Assembly: GCA_019247305.1 (NCBI GenBank)
Contig: JAFAPC010000191.1
Location: 39,525-103,524 of the forward strand
Length of the DNA: 64,000 nucleotides
DNA from: Pseudonocardiales bacterium
GTDB taxonomy: Bacteria; Actinomycetota; Actinomycetes; Mycobacteriales; Pseudonocardiaceae
Direction of reading: 5' to 3'
The first letter of the stretch is position 1. Every line of letters begins with the position of its first letter. Below are positions 26,586 through 37,232 of this stretch, piece by piece. The notes under the pieces are model-generated. The model worked only from the letters and a program-made list of their open reading frames with translations, made no database searches and was not told the origin of the DNA. The position numbers were made by a program, and so were the translations under genes.

Positions 26586-27967
26586 CGTCTGCCTCGGGGA
26601 CCACGGCTGGCGGGGATCGGCCACGTCCCGGGGGGTGGTCGCGAGCCGGAAGCGTAGGGCACCGGGGGACGCAGCCGCAGCAGCCGGGTCAGCGCACCCG
26701 CAGAAGCGACCCGGGTGGACTGAGAGCGCAGCGCGGACACCGCCTGGGGTTCGTGCCGGGCGAAGTTGGCCAGCAGTCCGAAGACCAGCATCGTCAGCGC
26801 GATGGAGGTGCCCCCCGAGGAGATCAGCGGCAGCGGGATCCCGGTGATCGGCAACAGGCCGACCACGTACCCGATGTTGATCGCGGCCTGCCCGACCAGC
26901 CAGGTGGTCACGGTGGCGGCGACCAGCTTGACCCACGGATCGGTGTTGCGCGCGGCGATCCGAATTCCCACATAGGCCAGCGTGCCGAACAGCAGCAGCA
27001 CCACCAGGCAACCTAGAAAGCCCAACTCCTCCCCAATGATCGCGAAGATGAAGTCGTTGTGCGCGTTGGGCAAATAGTCCCATTTGGCGCTGCTCTGCCC
27101 CAGGCCTACTCCCCACAAGCCGCCATCAGCCAGCGAGAACATCGCCTGGCGGGCCTGGTATGCAGCACCCTGGGGGTCAGCGCCGGGGCGCAGGAAGGAC
27201 TCGATCCTAGCCGAGCGGTAGCCGGCGACGGCGGCCATCAGCACCGCCCCGGCGACGGCGGCGATGGCGATAGCGCCGAACAGCTCGCCGGGCGCACCGC
27301 CAAACCAGAGTAACGCGAGCAGCACGATAGCCAGGGTGATCGTGGTCCCTAGATCGGGCTGGAGCATCACCAACGCGAAGACGACGAGGGCCATCGGAAC
27401 CAGCGGCACCAGCAGGTGCCGCCACTGGCGCAGCAGCGCGCGTTTGGTGATCAACACGTGTGCGCCCCACAGGGCCAGTGCCAGCTTCGCGGGCTCGGAG
27501 GGTTGCAGGGACAGCGGGCCCAGTCGCAACCATTTCTGCGCGCCGTTGATCTCCGTACCCACCGGGCTGAGCACCATGGCCAGCAGCACCACGCACACCA
27601 GCAAGAACAGCCCACTGGTGCCCCGCAGCATCCGCACCGGCACCCGCAGCCCCAGCCAGAACAACACCAGCCCGAACCCGCAGTAAGCCAGTTGTTGGAC
27701 AAACACCGCGTAGGAGGAGCCTGCCCTGGTGTAGGACTCCACATTCGACGCCGATAGCACCATCACCAGGCCGAACAGGGTCAACAGGCTAAACACGGCG
27801 AGCACCAGGTGCAGCGAGGTGAGCGGCCGGGCCAGCCAGGCGGTGAGCCACTCGCGGGCCGCCACGACCCGGCCCACCGCCAGCCGACCAGCCGAGCGCT
27901 GAGCGGCCGAGCGCCGGTCCGCCGTCAGTCGATCGGCGGTCGCACTCGGCCGAGGGGAACTCCTCAC
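26582..27967 (-). CDS. ftsW: FtsW septal peptidoglycan polymerase (SEDS)
   Basis: 461-aa SEDS-family glycosyltransferase working with FtsI at the septum; about ten membrane segments. Conserved motifs: AQKWLRLGPLSLQPSEPAKLA, NAHNDFIFAIIGEELGFLG (catalytic-Asp region before it) and PLPLISSGGTSI. An Arg/Ala-rich N-terminal cytoplasmic tail of about 45 residues is usual in actinobacteria. Its start overlaps the end of murD. Confidence 0.96.
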   Translation of the reverse strand: MRSSPRPSATADRLTADRRSAAQRSAGRLAVGRVVAAREWLTAWLARPLTSLHLVLAVFSLLTLFGLVMVLSASNVESYTRAGSSYAVFVQQLAYCGFGLVLFWLGLRVPVRMLRGTSGLFLLVCVVLLAMVLSPVGTEINGAQKWLRLGPLSLQPSEPAKLALALWGAHVLITKRALLRQWRHLLVPLVPMALVVFALVMLQPDLGTTITLAIVLLALLWFGGAPGELFGAIAIAAVAGAVLMAAVAGYRSARIESFLRPGADPQGAAYQARQAMFSLADGGLWGVGLGQSSAKWDYLPNAHNDFIFAIIGEELGFLGCLVVLLLFGTLAYVGIRIAARNTDPWVKLVAATVTTWLVGQAAINIGYVVGLLPITGIPLPLISSGGTSIALTMLVFGLLANFARHEPQAVSALRSQSTRVASAGALTRLLRLRPPVPYASGSRPPPGTWPIPASRGPRGRR

Positions 27968-29394
27968 CGGGTGGCACCCAGCGCGGCGACCGCAGCGGCG
28001 AACGCCCGGCCACGATGGGTGTAGTCGGTGAACATGTCCATGGACGCCGCGGCCGGGGCAAGAAGCACCACATCGCCTGGACTGGCCAGTTCGGCGGCTG
28101 CTGTCACCACCTCCATCATGGCGCCATCGTCTCCCGAATCCACCACCCGCACCGGGAGGTTGGGGGCGTGTCGCGCCAGCGCAGCGGCGATCGTCGCGCG
28201 GTCAGCGCCGAGCAGCACAGCGCCGAGGAGCCGATCCCGGGTGTCGAGGATGAGGGAGTCCACCTCGACGCCCTTGAGCAGCCCGCCGGCCACCCACACC
28301 ACCCGGGGCCAGGCCAGCAGGGAGGCCCGCGCGGCATGCGGGTTGGTGGCCTTGGAATCGTTGATGTAGCGCACCCCGGCGTGCTCGCCAACGGACACTC
28401 CACGGTGCCCAGCCGGGGTGTAGGTCCGCAAGCCCTGGGCGACGGCTGGCCCCGTCACCCCGATGCAGCGGGCTAGCGCCGCCGCGGCCAGCGCGTTAGC
28501 CACGTTGTGCGGGCCTGGCGGTCGGACGTCGGCGACGCTGGCGAGTCTGGTGTGGCCGCCCCCAGCGGCAGCATCGCCGAAGGCCCGGTCCACCAGCGCC
28601 TCGCCCAGCACGCCCAGTTGGCCAGCTGCCGGCTCGCTGGTGGTGAACTCCACCGCGGCGCGCCCGGCGGCCAGCCGCATCGACCACTCATCGTCGGCAT
28701 TGGCGACCACCGTGGTGTCCTCGCCGTACACCCTGCCCTTGGCCGCGGCGTACTCCGCCAGGCAGCCGTGCCAATCCAGGTGATCGGCGGCGACGTTGAG
28801 CACCACGGCGGCCCGGGGGTTCAGCTCGCCCGAGTAGTGCAACTGGAACGACGACAACTCCACGGCGAGCACCCGATGCCCGGCGCGCACCGCGTCCAGC
28901 AGCGGCAGCCCGATGTTGCCGCAGGCCACCGCGTCCATCCCGGCGGCGCACAGGATCGATTCGAGCATCCCCACCGTGGTGGTTTTGCCGTTGGTCCCAG
29001 TGACCACCAGCCACTCGGCCCCCGCCTGATCACGTCCCGAACTAGCACCGCTGACCCAGCGGGCCAGCGTCACGTCCCCGATCACCGGCACCCCGGTGCG
29101 GTGCGCGGCCGCCAGCAGCGGAGCGTCCGGACGCAAACCCGGGCTGGTCACCACCAGGTCAGTGCCTGGGAGCGGGGTAGCGAGCCCGGCGACCAGACGC
29201 ACCGCGGCGTGCAGCGGAGTCGCGGCCAGCGCCGCCAGCTGAGTGGGTGAGGAATCGGTGACGGTGACCTCGGCACCCAGCTCGGCCAGCACGCGAGCCG
29301 CCGAGGCTCCGGTCACCCGCGCCCCGGCCACCAACACCCGGGCCCCGGCGAGGCCCCCCGACACGTTCCCGGACACGTCACTGACGCCGCGCAC
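27964..29394 (-). CDS. murD: MurD, UDP-MurNAc-L-Ala:D-Glu ligase
   Basis: 476-aa Mur ligase adding D-glutamate. ATP-binding GTNGKTTTVGM (about residues 130-140), the middle-domain AVELSSFQLHYS, NVAADHLDWHG, and the C-terminal YINDSKATNPHA and LLAPAAASMDMFTDYTHRG. Normal length. The start is ambiguous within the first about 16 residues. Confidence 0.96.
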   Translation of the reverse strand: MRGVSDVSGNVSGGLAGARVLVAGARVTGASAARVLAELGAEVTVTDSSPTQLAALAATPLHAAVRLVAGLATPLPGTDLVVTSPGLRPDAPLLAAAHRTGVPVIGDVTLARWVSGASSGRDQAGAEWLVVTGTNGKTTTVGMLESILCAAGMDAVACGNIGLPLLDAVRAGHRVLAVELSSFQLHYSGELNPRAAVVLNVAADHLDWHGCLAEYAAAKGRVYGEDTTVVANADDEWSMRLAAGRAAVEFTTSEPAAGQLGVLGEALVDRAFGDAAAGGGHTRLASVADVRPPGPHNVANALAAAALARCIGVTGPAVAQGLRTYTPAGHRGVSVGEHAGVRYINDSKATNPHAARASLLAWPRVVWVAGGLLKGVEVDSLILDTRDRLLGAVLLGADRATIAAALARHAPNLPVRVVDSGDDGAMMEVVTAAAELASPGDVVLLAPAAASMDMFTDYTHRGRAFAAAVAALGATR

Positions 29395-29400
29395 CGTTCC

Positions 29401-30471
29401 TCACCCCCCAGCCGCAGTCAGCCACTCGCTGTAGAACACTCCGGCGCCCAGCGCACAGCAGATGGCCGCGAGCAGCCAGAACCGGATGATGACCGTGGTC
29501 TCGGGCCAGCCGGCGAGCTCGAAGTGGTGGTGAAACGGTGCCATTCGGAACGGCCGGCGCTGGGTGGTCCGAAACACCGCCACCTGGATGACCACCGACA
29601 TCGCCTCGACGACGAACAGGCCACCGATCACCACGAGGAGCAGCTCGGTTCGGGTGACCACGGACAGCCCGGCCAGCAGCCCACCGATGGCCAACGACCC
29701 AGTGTCGCCCATAAAAATCTTTGCCGGGGGCGCGTTCCACCACAGAAACCCAATGCACCCCCCGACCGCAGCGGCGGCCACCACGGCCACGTCGAGCGGA
29801 TCCCGCACGGTGTAGCACCCGGGCACGGCCTGGATGGTGCAGTCCTGGGTGTACTGCCAGAACGAGACGATCACATACGTCACCAGCACCATCGCCGCCG
29901 CCCCGGCCGCCAGCCCATCCAAGCCATCAGCCAGGTTCACCGCGTTCGACCAGGCCGACACCAACAGGTAGCTGAAGAGCACGAACCCGCCGACGCCGAA
30001 AGACACCACGGCGACATCCCGCACGAAGGACAGGTGAGTCGAGGCCGGGGAGATGCCATCGCCGTCCCGGAAACCTATCGCCAGGATGCCGAACACCACC
30101 GCGGCGATCAGCTGCCCGACCAGCTTGGCGGTCTTGTTCAGGCCCAGGTTGCGCTGCCGGCGAACCTTAATCAGGTCATCGAGGAAACCCACCACGCCCA
30201 GCACCGTGGTGAGCAGCAACACCAGCAGAGCCGACGCGGTGATGCCATGCCGGCTGACGGTGAGGTGCGCAACCAGGTAACCGCTCCACATCGCCAGCAG
30301 GATGGCCACCCCTCCCATGGTGGGCGTGCCCCGCTTGCTCTGATGAGTCTGCGGTCCTTCCTGCCGGATCTCCTGACCGAAGCCCTGCCGGGTGAATAAC
30401 CGGATGAGGTAGGGGGTGAACAGAATGGAGGCGATCAGGGCGACTCCAGCGGCGACCAGGATGGTGCTCAT
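29401..30471 (-). CDS. mraY: MraY, lipid I synthase
   Basis: 356-aa phospho-MurNAc-pentapeptide transferase; ten membrane segments. Key motifs: [51 protein letters not shown] and [14 protein letters not shown] at 30471 overlaps the murE stop (ATGA), so no murF lies between them, although MraY's natural substrate is the MurF product. Confidence 0.97.
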   Translation of the reverse strand: MSTILVAAGVALIASILFTPYLIRLFTRQGFGQEIRQEGPQTHQSKRGTPTMGGVAILLAMWSGYLVAHLTVSRHGITASALLVLLLTTVLGVVGFLDDLIKVRRQRNLGLNKTAKLVGQLIAAVVFGILAIGFRDGDGISPASTHLSFVRDVAVVSFGVGGFVLFSYLLVSAWSNAVNLADGLDGLAAGAAAMVLVTYVIVSFWQYTQDCTIQAVPGCYTVRDPLDVAVVAAAAVGGCIGFLWWNAPPAKIFMGDTGSLAIGGLLAGLSVVTRTELLLVVIGGLFVVEAMSVVIQVAVFRTTQRRPFRMAPFHHHFELAGWPETTVIIRFWLLAAICCALGAGVFYSEWLTAAGG

Positions 30472-32060
30472 CCGCCGCTCCCCCCCTCCAGCCGGTCGAG
30501 TAGGTCAGCGAGCACGTCGGCGTCGGCGAACGGGTACTTGACGCCGTGTACTTCTTGGGTGGTCTCGTGGCCTTTGCCCGCGACGACCACCGCATCCCCC
30601 GGGCGGGCCCGCGTGAGGGCGTAGGCGATCGCCTCCGCCCGGTCCCCGATCTCCACCACCGACCCGGCGGCACCGGCCTCGCGCGCTCCGACGAGGATAG
30701 CCGCCCGGATTGCCGCCGGGTCCTCCGTGCGCGGGTTGTCGTCGGTGATCACCAGCAGGTCGGACCGGCGGGCGGCTTCGGCACCCATCAGCGGGCGCTT
30801 GGCGGTGTCCCGATCCCCCCCGCAGCCCAGGACCACCAGCAGCCGTCCCGGGACCTGGGCGCGCACCGCGTCGAGCAGCGCGGCCACCGCGGCAGGCTTG
30901 TGCGCGTAGTCGACCAGCGCGAGGAAACGCTGGCCGCGGTCCACCCGCTGCATCCGACCGGGCACCTGCGCGGTGGCGATGCCCCGGGCCAGCAGCACGG
31001 GGTCAGCCCCTGCGGTATGACCGACGGCCAACGCCAGCAGCGCGTTGGTCACATTGAACGCACCGGGCAAGGGCACCACGACGGGCTGGTCGAACCCGCC
31101 TGGGCCCACGACGCGGCAGGTCTGGCTGCCGCCGCGCTGGGCGGTGATCTCCCTGGCCCACCAGGTGGCCTCGCCGCGCAGGGAGACCGTTGTGGTCTGC
31201 GCGGTGACCAGCCGCCGCCCCCAGACGTCGTCCGTGCACACCACCTCGGCGTCGGCCCGTCCGTCGAACAGCATCGCCTTGGCGGCGAAGTAGTCCTCCA
31301 GGTCGGTGTGGAAGTCCAGATGATCCTGGGACAGGTTGGTGAACGCGCCGACCGTGAAGGCGGTGCCGTTCACCCGGCCTAGCGCCAGCGCGTGGCTGGA
31401 GACCTCGATGGGCACATGGGTGACGCCGCGCTCGGCCATCAGCGCCAGCAACGCCTGCAGCTCTGGAGCTTCCGGGGTGGTAAACGTGCTGGGCAGCAGC
31501 GCCTCGCCGATCCGCACCGCCACGGTGCCCAGCAGACCGGTCTGCGCCCCCGCCGCCCGCAACCCCGCCTCCAGGAGGTATGCCGTGGTGGTCTTGCCGG
31601 CGGTGCCGGTGATCCCGAGCACCGCCAGTCGGGCGGAGGGGTCACCGAAGATGCGGGCGGACAGGGTGCCCAGGACCGACCGGGGGTCCGGGTGCACCAC
31701 GACCGGGGTCTCCGGTCGGTCCGCGATCGCGGCGGCCAGCGCCGGACGGTGAGCACCCACGGGGTCGGTGAGCACCGCGAGGGCGCCGGCGCGCACGGCG
31801 ATGCCGGCGAAGTCGGCACCATGCGGACGGCCGGGCAGCACGCTGGGCAACGCCGCGAACAGGTCGCCGGGACGCGCCTGTTGGGCACGCAGCGTGATAC
31901 CCGTGATCAGGGTCTGATCGGCGGTCCGGGACAGGGCCGGATCCTGGGGTCCCCAGCCGGTCGCGCCGGCCAGCGCGGCGAGTGCGCTCACCGGCACCGC
32001 CGTGGTGCGCGAAGGCCGAAGCGGTGTCTCGACCAACAACGAAGTCACAAGAGCAGTCAC
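30468..32060 (-). CDS. murE: MurE, UDP-MurNAc-tripeptide ligase (meso-DAP type)
   Basis: 530-aa Mur ligase adding residue 3 of the stem peptide. ATP site [54 protein letters not shown], and DDNPRTEDP, whose DNPR motif indicates meso-diaminopimelate. About 50 extra N-terminal residues are common in actinobacteria. dapA for DAP synthesis is also in this window (58240). The usual downstream murF is absent. Confidence 0.96.
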   Translation of the reverse strand: MTALVTSLLVETPLRPSRTTAVPVSALAALAGATGWGPQDPALSRTADQTLITGITLRAQQARPGDLFAALPSVLPGRPHGADFAGIAVRAGALAVLTDPVGAHRPALAAAIADRPETPVVVHPDPRSVLGTLSARIFGDPSARLAVLGITGTAGKTTTAYLLEAGLRAAGAQTGLLGTVAVRIGEALLPSTFTTPEAPELQALLALMAERGVTHVPIEVSSHALALGRVNGTAFTVGAFTNLSQDHLDFHTDLEDYFAAKAMLFDGRADAEVVCTDDVWGRRLVTAQTTTVSLRGEATWWAREITAQRGGSQTCRVVGPGGFDQPVVVPLPGAFNVTNALLALAVGHTAGADPVLLARGIATAQVPGRMQRVDRGQRFLALVDYAHKPAAVAALLDAVRAQVPGRLLVVLGCGGDRDTAKRPLMGAEAARRSDLLVITDDNPRTEDPAAIRAAILVGAREAGAAGSVVEIGDRAEAIAYALTRARPGDAVVVAGKGHETTQEVHGVKYPFADADVLADLLDRLEGGSGG

Positions 32061-32161
32061 GATCTGAGGTCGGATACGGGTGGAGCGGAAGCCCAGCGGA
32101 GAGGAAGGCTACCGGCGCTGCCGTCGGTGATCGGGAGTGGACTCGGCATCAGCTCCACCCG

Positions 32162-34000
32162 TCAAGGAAGAGTGAGAGTGGTCAGCGGGCTCGGCCCGGG
32201 CGACAGCGGGATCTGGTAGCGCCCCGCCAGGTAGGAGGCGATGTCGTGGAACAGCGGCGCCGCACTGCCCACAGCCGGGTTATCGAGCATGATCCCGACG
32301 ACGAAGCGCGGGGCGTCGGCCGGCAGGATGCCGGCGAAGGTGATCCAGTAGTTGGAGTTGCTGTAGCAACCACAGCTGGGGTTCACCTGCTGCGCGGTGC
32401 CGGTCTTGGCGGCGATCTGGTATCCGTCCAGCGCCGCTTCCGGGCCAGTGCCGCGCTGTCCCGGTTCATTCTGCACGACCGCTCGCAGCATGTCTCGCAC
32501 CGTGCGGGCGGTCTGGGCACTGACCACTCGGACCCCGGCTGGTCGTGGGGTCGCGGTCCGGCTACCGTCCGGGGCGATCTCAGCGCTGACGATGCGCGGC
32601 GGGATGCGCACACCGTCGTTGGCGATCGCCTGATACATACCGGCCATCTGCAGCACGGTCATCGACAGGCCCTGACCAATGGGCAGGTTGGCGAACGTGC
32701 TACCCGACCACCGGTCCCGGGGTGGCACCTGGCCGGCGCTTTCCCCCGGCAACCCCACATTGGTGCGCTGCCCTAGGCCCATGCGGGTGAGCATGTCCAC
32801 AAAGCGCTCCGGGCCCAGGCGCTGCGCGGTGAGCAGGATGCCGACGTTCGACGAGCGGGCCAGCACCCCGGTGAAGGTGAGGTTCACCGAGCCGTGCAGC
32901 CACGCGTCCCGCACCGTCCGGTCGGCCACCCGCAACTCGCCGGGGACGTGCAGGACGGTGTCCGGCGTGACGACGCCGTTCTCGATCGCTGCGGCAGCGG
33001 TGACCAGCTTGTTCACCGAACCTGGTTCGAAGGGGGTCGAGACCGCCGGGTTACCCAGCATCTCCGGGGTCGCCGTCGCGAGATCGTTCGGGTCGAACGT
33101 GATGTCGTTGGCCATCGCGTAGACCTCGGCGGTGCGCGCGTCGAGCACCACCGCGCTGGCCCCTTTGGCGTGGTATTTCCGCGCATAGTCGCCGAGCATT
33201 TGGGCCACGGTGAACTGCAGGTCGGAGTCCAGGGTGAGTTCCAGCCCCGAACCCGGTACTGGCGGGGTCTCAGCGCGCTCGCTACCTGGGATGACCGCGT
33301 CCGAGCCCTCAGCGGTGTCCACCACCCGACGGCCGTCCCGGCCAGCCAGCAGGGTGTCGGCGTAGTTCTCCAAACCGACCAGTCCCCGTACTTTGCGCTC
33401 GTCGGCCCGCCAGTTCGCCACCCCTAAGACGTTGGCGGCGAGCTCACCGCCGGGATACTGCCGGATCTCCCGGTGCTCCGCGCTGATCTCGGGGAAATCC
33501 CGCTGGATCGCCCTGGCCTGGGCCGGCGTCACCAACGGTGCCAGCAGGACGGTGGTGGCCTCGCTGCGCAGTCGGCTCAGGAGCTCCTGTTCGGAGACCA
33601 CCGACGATCCGAGCACCGCAGCGACGCGGCGGGCCATCGCCTGCTTGTGCGCATCCGGATCGGCCCGGACCGCGCGCTGCTCAGCAGTGATCCGCTTCGG
33701 TTGGGCGTACAGCGCCTCGGCCGCCACGCTCAACGCCAGCGGCGTGCCGTTACGGTCAGTGATCGTGCCCCGCTGCGCGGGCAGTGTCTGCACGGTGGTG
33801 CGCTGGCTCGTGGCCTGTGCGGACAGTTCCGCCGCCTGCAATCCCTGCACTTCAACCAGTTTGAGCCCGGCGGCCACCAGGGCCAGCACAAGTGTGATCC
33901 GACCTAGGGCCAACCGGTTGCGTAGCGCGGCCGAGGGCGAGCCGGAGCCCCGGCGGTGCCGAGGCACCCCGCTGCGCCGTCCGCCGGTCATCGCGCCCAC
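32162..34000 (-). CDS. ftsI: FtsI/PBP3 septal transpeptidase
   Basis: 612-aa class B penicillin-binding protein, FtsW's partner. A single N-terminal membrane anchor (LALGRITLVLALVAAGLKLV), dimerisation domain, then active-site tetrad S-V-N-K in STPFEPGSVNKLVTAA, SSN in LARSSNVGILL, and KTGT in AAKTGTAQQVNPS. The usual text at the first motif is PGSTFK; here PGSVNK. Start GTG at 34000; ATG at 33991 is possible. Confidence 0.96.
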   Translation of the reverse strand: MGAMTGGRRSGVPRHRRGSGSPSAALRNRLALGRITLVLALVAAGLKLVEVQGLQAAELSAQATSQRTTVQTLPAQRGTITDRNGTPLALSVAAEALYAQPKRITAEQRAVRADPDAHKQAMARRVAAVLGSSVVSEQELLSRLRSEATTVLLAPLVTPAQARAIQRDFPEISAEHREIRQYPGGELAANVLGVANWRADERKVRGLVGLENYADTLLAGRDGRRVVDTAEGSDAVIPGSERAETPPVPGSGLELTLDSDLQFTVAQMLGDYARKYHAKGASAVVLDARTAEVYAMANDITFDPNDLATATPEMLGNPAVSTPFEPGSVNKLVTAAAAIENGVVTPDTVLHVPGELRVADRTVRDAWLHGSVNLTFTGVLARSSNVGILLTAQRLGPERFVDMLTRMGLGQRTNVGLPGESAGQVPPRDRWSGSTFANLPIGQGLSMTVLQMAGMYQAIANDGVRIPPRIVSAEIAPDGSRTATPRPAGVRVVSAQTARTVRDMLRAVVQNEPGQRGTGPEAALDGYQIAAKTGTAQQVNPSCGCYSNSNYWITFAGILPADAPRFVVGIMLDNPAVGSAAPLFHDIASYLAGRYQIPLSPGPSPLTTLTLP

Positions 34001-34028
34001 GGCAGTGCGCCGGTCCGGAAGGGGCCCA

Positions 34029-34649
34029 TTAGGGACGGCCCGGTGCTAGCGGCTGCGGCGGAGCTGGCGGGGCAGGGGCTACCGCAGGCCCCGGTGGTGC
34101 CGGCGGCCCCGGTGGTGTCGGCAGCGCTGCTGGTGTCGGCGGCGGGGCGGGTGCGGTGGCCCGCCGAGGCTGGCCGATCAGGACGACGGTGCCGTCCGAG
34201 CGGACGACCAGCCGGGCTGGGTCCCCGGCCGGGACCATGCCCAGCTCACGGGCCCGGCGAGCCAGCTGCGGCGCGGTCTCCAGAGTGGCCACCTCGCGGC
34301 GGAGGGCCTCGGCACGCTCGGTCAGGTTCCGGGCCATCGTGCGGGCACTCTGCAGGTGGTAGGAGTCAGCGGTGGCCGCGGTGGACAACCACAGCGTGGA
34401 GACCAGCGCCGTCCCCAGCAACACCATCACCAGCAGCACGAAGGGCGTCCGGCCGGCGTCCGCGCTCTCGGGGTCACCGAGGCGAGCCCCGGTGCGCTGG
34501 GCCCGCCGAGCGTAGGCGCGGGCAACGGCCGAGGAGCGGCCGCGGGACGCCCCAGTATCCCGGCGGCGGGTGGGTACCGCGGTGGAACCGCGCACCGGTG
34601 CGGGAGTCCGGCCCCGCAGTGGGCTCACGGCGCGGGGGGGAGCCATCAC
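34029..34649 (-). CDS. ftsL: FtsL-like divisome protein
   Basis: 206-aa bitopic protein between rsmH and ftsI, the ftsL position. Basic tail of about 65 residues, one membrane segment ([20 protein letters not shown]), a short coiled coil ([23 protein letters not shown]), then an unusually long Ala/Pro-rich C-terminus (about residues 160-206). Sequence identity in this family is low, so the assignment rests on topology and position. Start overlaps the rsmH stop (GTGA). Confidence 0.85.
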   Translation of the reverse strand: MMAPPRAVSPLRGRTPAPVRGSTAVPTRRRDTGASRGRSSAVARAYARRAQRTGARLGDPESADAGRTPFVLLVMVLLGTALVSTLWLSTAATADSYHLQSARTMARNLTERAEALRREVATLETAPQLARRARELGMVPAGDPARLVVRSDGTVVLIGQPRRATAPAPPPTPAALPTPPGPPAPPGPAVAPAPPAPPQPLAPGRP

Positions 34650-35704
34650 GAGGTGGACTCCGCCCCGCTCGATCCGTCCCGGTCGGATCTGCGCAGCGGA
34701 ACCGGCGCGATGCGCTGCGCGGCACGTAGCCGCACCGAGGCGGACCGCGGATTGACCTCGGCCTCGGCCGGGCCAGCGTTTTCGGCGCCCCGGGTCAGCG
34801 CGCGCAGCTGGGGTCCGTGATCTGGCAACTCGACCGGCAGGCCCGCCGGGGTCCGAGCGGTGCTCAACTGGGCCAGCGCCCGTTTGACGATCCGATCTTC
34901 CAGCGAGTGGTAGGACATCGCCACCAGCCGACCACCGAGGGTCAGCGCCCTCAGCGCGGCCGGGATTGCCGAGCGCAGCGCCGCCAGCTCGCCGTTGACC
35001 TCTATCCGCAACGCTTGAAAGGTCCGCTTGGCGGGATGGCCACCGTGACGACGGGTGGCCGCCGGGACACTCTGGTAAACGATCTCAACCAGCTGGGCGG
35101 TGGTCTCCAGCGGCTCCTGCGCCCGTCGCGCCACGACTGCAGCAGCGATCCGGCTGGCGAAGCGTTCCTCGCCGTACTCCCGGAACACCCGGGTGAGATC
35201 AGCGTGCGAGTAGCCATTGAGCACGTCGGCAGCGGTCGGGCCGGTACTGGGATCCATCCGCATATCCAGCACGGCGTCGCGGGCGTAGGAGAAGCCGCGT
35301 TCGACGGTGTCGAGCTGTAGTGAGGACACCCCCAGATCGAACAGCGCACCGTCGAGGCACGGGATCCCGAGACGCTCCAGGACCTCGGGCAGCTCGTCAT
35401 AGCCGGCATGGACCAGGTGGGTACGCCGGGAGTAGGCACGCAGCCGGTCACTGGCTATCGCGAGCGCTTGGGGGTCGCGGTCAAGGCCGACCAGGGTGAG
35501 CGCCGGATGGGAATCGAGCAGGGCGAGGGCGTGCCCGCCGAGACCTACCGTGGCATCAAGCAGCACGGCCGGCCGGCCCGCCACCGCAGGCCCGAGTAGC
35601 TCACAGCACCGGTGCAGTAGCACGGGAGCATGCTGGGGCAGCCCAGGGGGCGGCCCGGGGTCAGCAGGCGGGTGATCGGCCACTGGCTGCCTCCCTCCGC
35701 TCAC
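34646..35704 (-). CDS. rsmH: RsmH, 16S rRNA C1402 N4-methyltransferase
   Basis: SAM-dependent methyltransferase (MraW). [33 protein letters not shown] (SAM site), [21 protein letters not shown], and the C-terminal [18 protein letters not shown] at 35704 chosen because AAGGAGG lies 5 nt upstream (352 aa); the frame is open to 35869. SAM comes from the metK pathway; dcw position is canonical, after mraZ. Confidence 0.95.
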   Translation of the reverse strand: MSGGRQPVADHPPADPGPPPGLPQHAPVLLHRCCELLGPAVAGRPAVLLDATVGLGGHALALLDSHPALTLVGLDRDPQALAIASDRLRAYSRRTHLVHAGYDELPEVLERLGIPCLDGALFDLGVSSLQLDTVERGFSYARDAVLDMRMDPSTGPTAADVLNGYSHADLTRVFREYGEERFASRIAAAVVARRAQEPLETTAQLVEIVYQSVPAATRRHGGHPAKRTFQALRIEVNGELAALRSAIPAALRALTLGGRLVAMSYHSLEDRIVKRALAQLSTARTPAGLPVELPDHGPQLRALTRGAENAGPAEAEVNPRSASVRLRAAQRIAPVPLRRSDRDGSSGAESTS

Positions 35705-35908
35705 ATTCGCCTCCTTGCGCCACACAGCCGGGATCGCCGGTGCGGTATCGGAATACTCCGCGGTGCCGCCAGGTCTCCGCCCGGTGCCAGATCCTGGCGC
35801 CGGGGAAGGTGCGCCAGGGTCTGGAGCTGGTCTGTGTCGTTGCGCACCGCCGTGGGTGTTGTTGATCACGGTCGATGCGCCTCCGGGCGGAGACCTCGCG
35901 GTACCGAG

Positions 35909-36340
35909 TCACATCACGCCAGGTAGCACCTCCGCTCGCGCCTGGGAGTAGGACTCCTCGTGTTCCTCCAGATAACGCTGCCACGCCACGCTGTCCCAGA
36001 TCTCCAAACGGTTGATCGCCCCGATCACCGCGCAGTCCTTACTCAGCCCCGCGTAGCGCCGCAGCTCAGGTGCGATCGAGATCCGACCCTGCCCATCCGG
36101 GCGTTGTTCGTCGGTGCCCGCGAACAGGTAACGCTGATAGGCCCGTACCGCCTCGTTGGTGAACGGCGCAGCCGCCACCTTGCGGGCCATCTCCTCGAAC
36201 TCGGCACGCGGGAACACATAGAGGCAGTGGTCCTGCCCCTTGGTCACCATCAACCCCCCTGCAAGCGCATCGCGGAACTTCGCCGGCAACGTCAGCCGGC
36301 CCTTGTCGTCCAGCCGGGGAGTGTGCGTGCCCAGGAACAC
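35909..36340 (-). CDS. mraZ: MraZ, dcw-operon regulator
   Basis: 143-aa double SpoVT-AbrB-type DNA-binding protein that represses its own operon by binding TGGG repeats. [20 protein letters not shown] and the second [18 protein letters not shown] carry the two DxxGR motifs. GTG at 36340 follows GGGGAGGTGA and gives the standard VFLGTH terminus; the open frame to 36442 is not family-like. Confidence 0.95.
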   Translation of the reverse strand: MFLGTHTPRLDDKGRLTLPAKFRDALAGGLMVTKGQDHCLYVFPRAEFEEMARKVAAAPFTNEAVRAYQRYLFAGTDEQRPDGQGRISIAPELRRYAGLSKDCAVIGAINRLEIWDSVAWQRYLEEHEESYSQARAEVLPGVM

Positions 36341-36414
36341 GCCACTCACCTCCCCAGCCAACCCACCAGCCGGGCAGACCGGCCATGGAGCACCGCTGTG
36401 CTCCACCGCAAACC

Positions 36415-36442
36415 ACCGTACCCCACTTTCCACCACTGTCAA
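36415..36442 (-). promoter_or_regulatory. mraZ promoter, -35 and -10
   Basis: On the minus strand TTGACA (36442-36437), a 16-bp spacer, then TACGGT (36420-36415), a good actinobacterial sigma-70-type promoter, about 75 nt before the mraZ start. The spacer itself contains AGTGGGG. Confidence 0.7.
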
Positions 36443-36481
36443 CGCGCAGACACCCTCCGTGTTCCTCGTTACGCGTCATCG

Positions 36482-36506
36482 CCCCAGCTCAGCCCCAGCG
36501 TCCCCA
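36482..36506 (-). promoter_or_regulatory. candidate MraZ boxes, three TGGGG
   Basis: Minus-strand TGGGG words at 36506-36502, 36497-36493 and 36486-36482, start-to-start spacing 9 and 11 bp, about one helical turn, 40 nt upstream of the mraZ -35. MraZ proteins bind 3-4 TGGG repeats with this kind of phasing. They lie further upstream than in E. coli, so the call is tentative. Confidence 0.45.
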
Positions 36507-36729
36507 GTGGGGCACCCGCCCTACGCGTCCCCGAGGGGTCTCATGGATGCTTGTGCACCCTGTGGGGCGCCCGTGTGGGGACTGATGGATGCTTGTGCAC
36601 CGTGTGGGGGCTTGCGCGGGCTGAGCGTGTTGATGGCGGTGCTGGACTGGGGTTGTCGACTGGGTGAGGATGTGCCAGGGCGCGGGCAAGACGTCGAGCG
36701 CGCAGCGCAGCGTCAGGTCAGCGTTGACA

Positions 36730-36750
36730 CGGGCAGCTACCAGCTGCCCG
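36730..36750 (-). terminator. hairpin after the DUF3040 gene
   Basis: CGGGCAGCT-ACC-AGCTGCCCG, a perfect 9-bp stem with 3-nt loop, 90 nt beyond the DUF3040 stop and ahead of the mraZ promoter. Strong stem but no T run, as often in actinobacteria. Confidence 0.55.
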
Positions 36751-36839
36751 GCTACCTGGCAAGGATGAGGAGCGCAATCAGCAGTTGCCCACGTTTCGGC
36801 GGGGCACCACGAGGTCAGCTGATAGGGGACGGCCTGACG

Positions 36840-37232
36840 CTAGCGCTCCTCAAAGCGGCGGCGGAACCGCTGCTCCATCCGCTGGGCCAGGGTGCTGCGA
36901 CCCTGACCGTTGGACGAACGGTCCACCGATCCGGCGCGCCGGCCCTCACCAGCAGCGCGGTGCGAGAAGATCGCGACAACGGCGCCGGCAAACATCACCA
37001 TGAAACCAAGAACGCTGATGATCGGAATCCCGATCGGGCGGACGGGAAGCACGATACCAGCGACAAGGAGCAACAAGCCCAGCGCAAAAAGCGCGGTTCC
37101 CTGGAGTCGACGGCGGTGAGACCGGCTGCGCATCCGGGCGCCCCGGACGTTCGACGCGAACTTGGGGTCCTCTGCATAGAGCGCGCGCTCGATCTGGTCG
37201 AGCAGACGCTGCTCGTGCTCGGAGAGTGGCAT
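36840..37232 (-). CDS. DUF3040 membrane protein
   Basis: 130-aa actinobacterial DUF3040 protein: the diagnostic start MPLSEHEQRLLDQIERAL and ED.KFAS are followed by two membrane segments (LFALGLLLLVAGIVLP, IPIISVLGFMVMFAGAVVAIF) and a basic tail. Commonly found upstream of mraZ in this order. Function unknown. Confidence 0.93.
   Translation of the reverse strand: MPLSEHEQRLLDQIERALYAEDPKFASNVRGARMRSRSHRRRLQGTALFALGLLLLVAGIVLPVRPIGIPIISVLGFMVMFAGAVVAIFSHRAAGEGRRAGSVDRSSNGQGRSTLAQRMEQRFRRRFEER

Larger units (their letters stand above)
36443..36839. other. intergenic region between DUF3040 gene and mraZ
   Basis: 397-bp gap holding, from right to left on the transcribed strand, a hairpin at 36730-36750, a 42-bp-period direct repeat (ATGGATGCTTGTGCACC at 36543 and 36585) and the MraZ boxes. 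A long plus-strand frame through it is a composition artefact. Confidence 0.6.
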
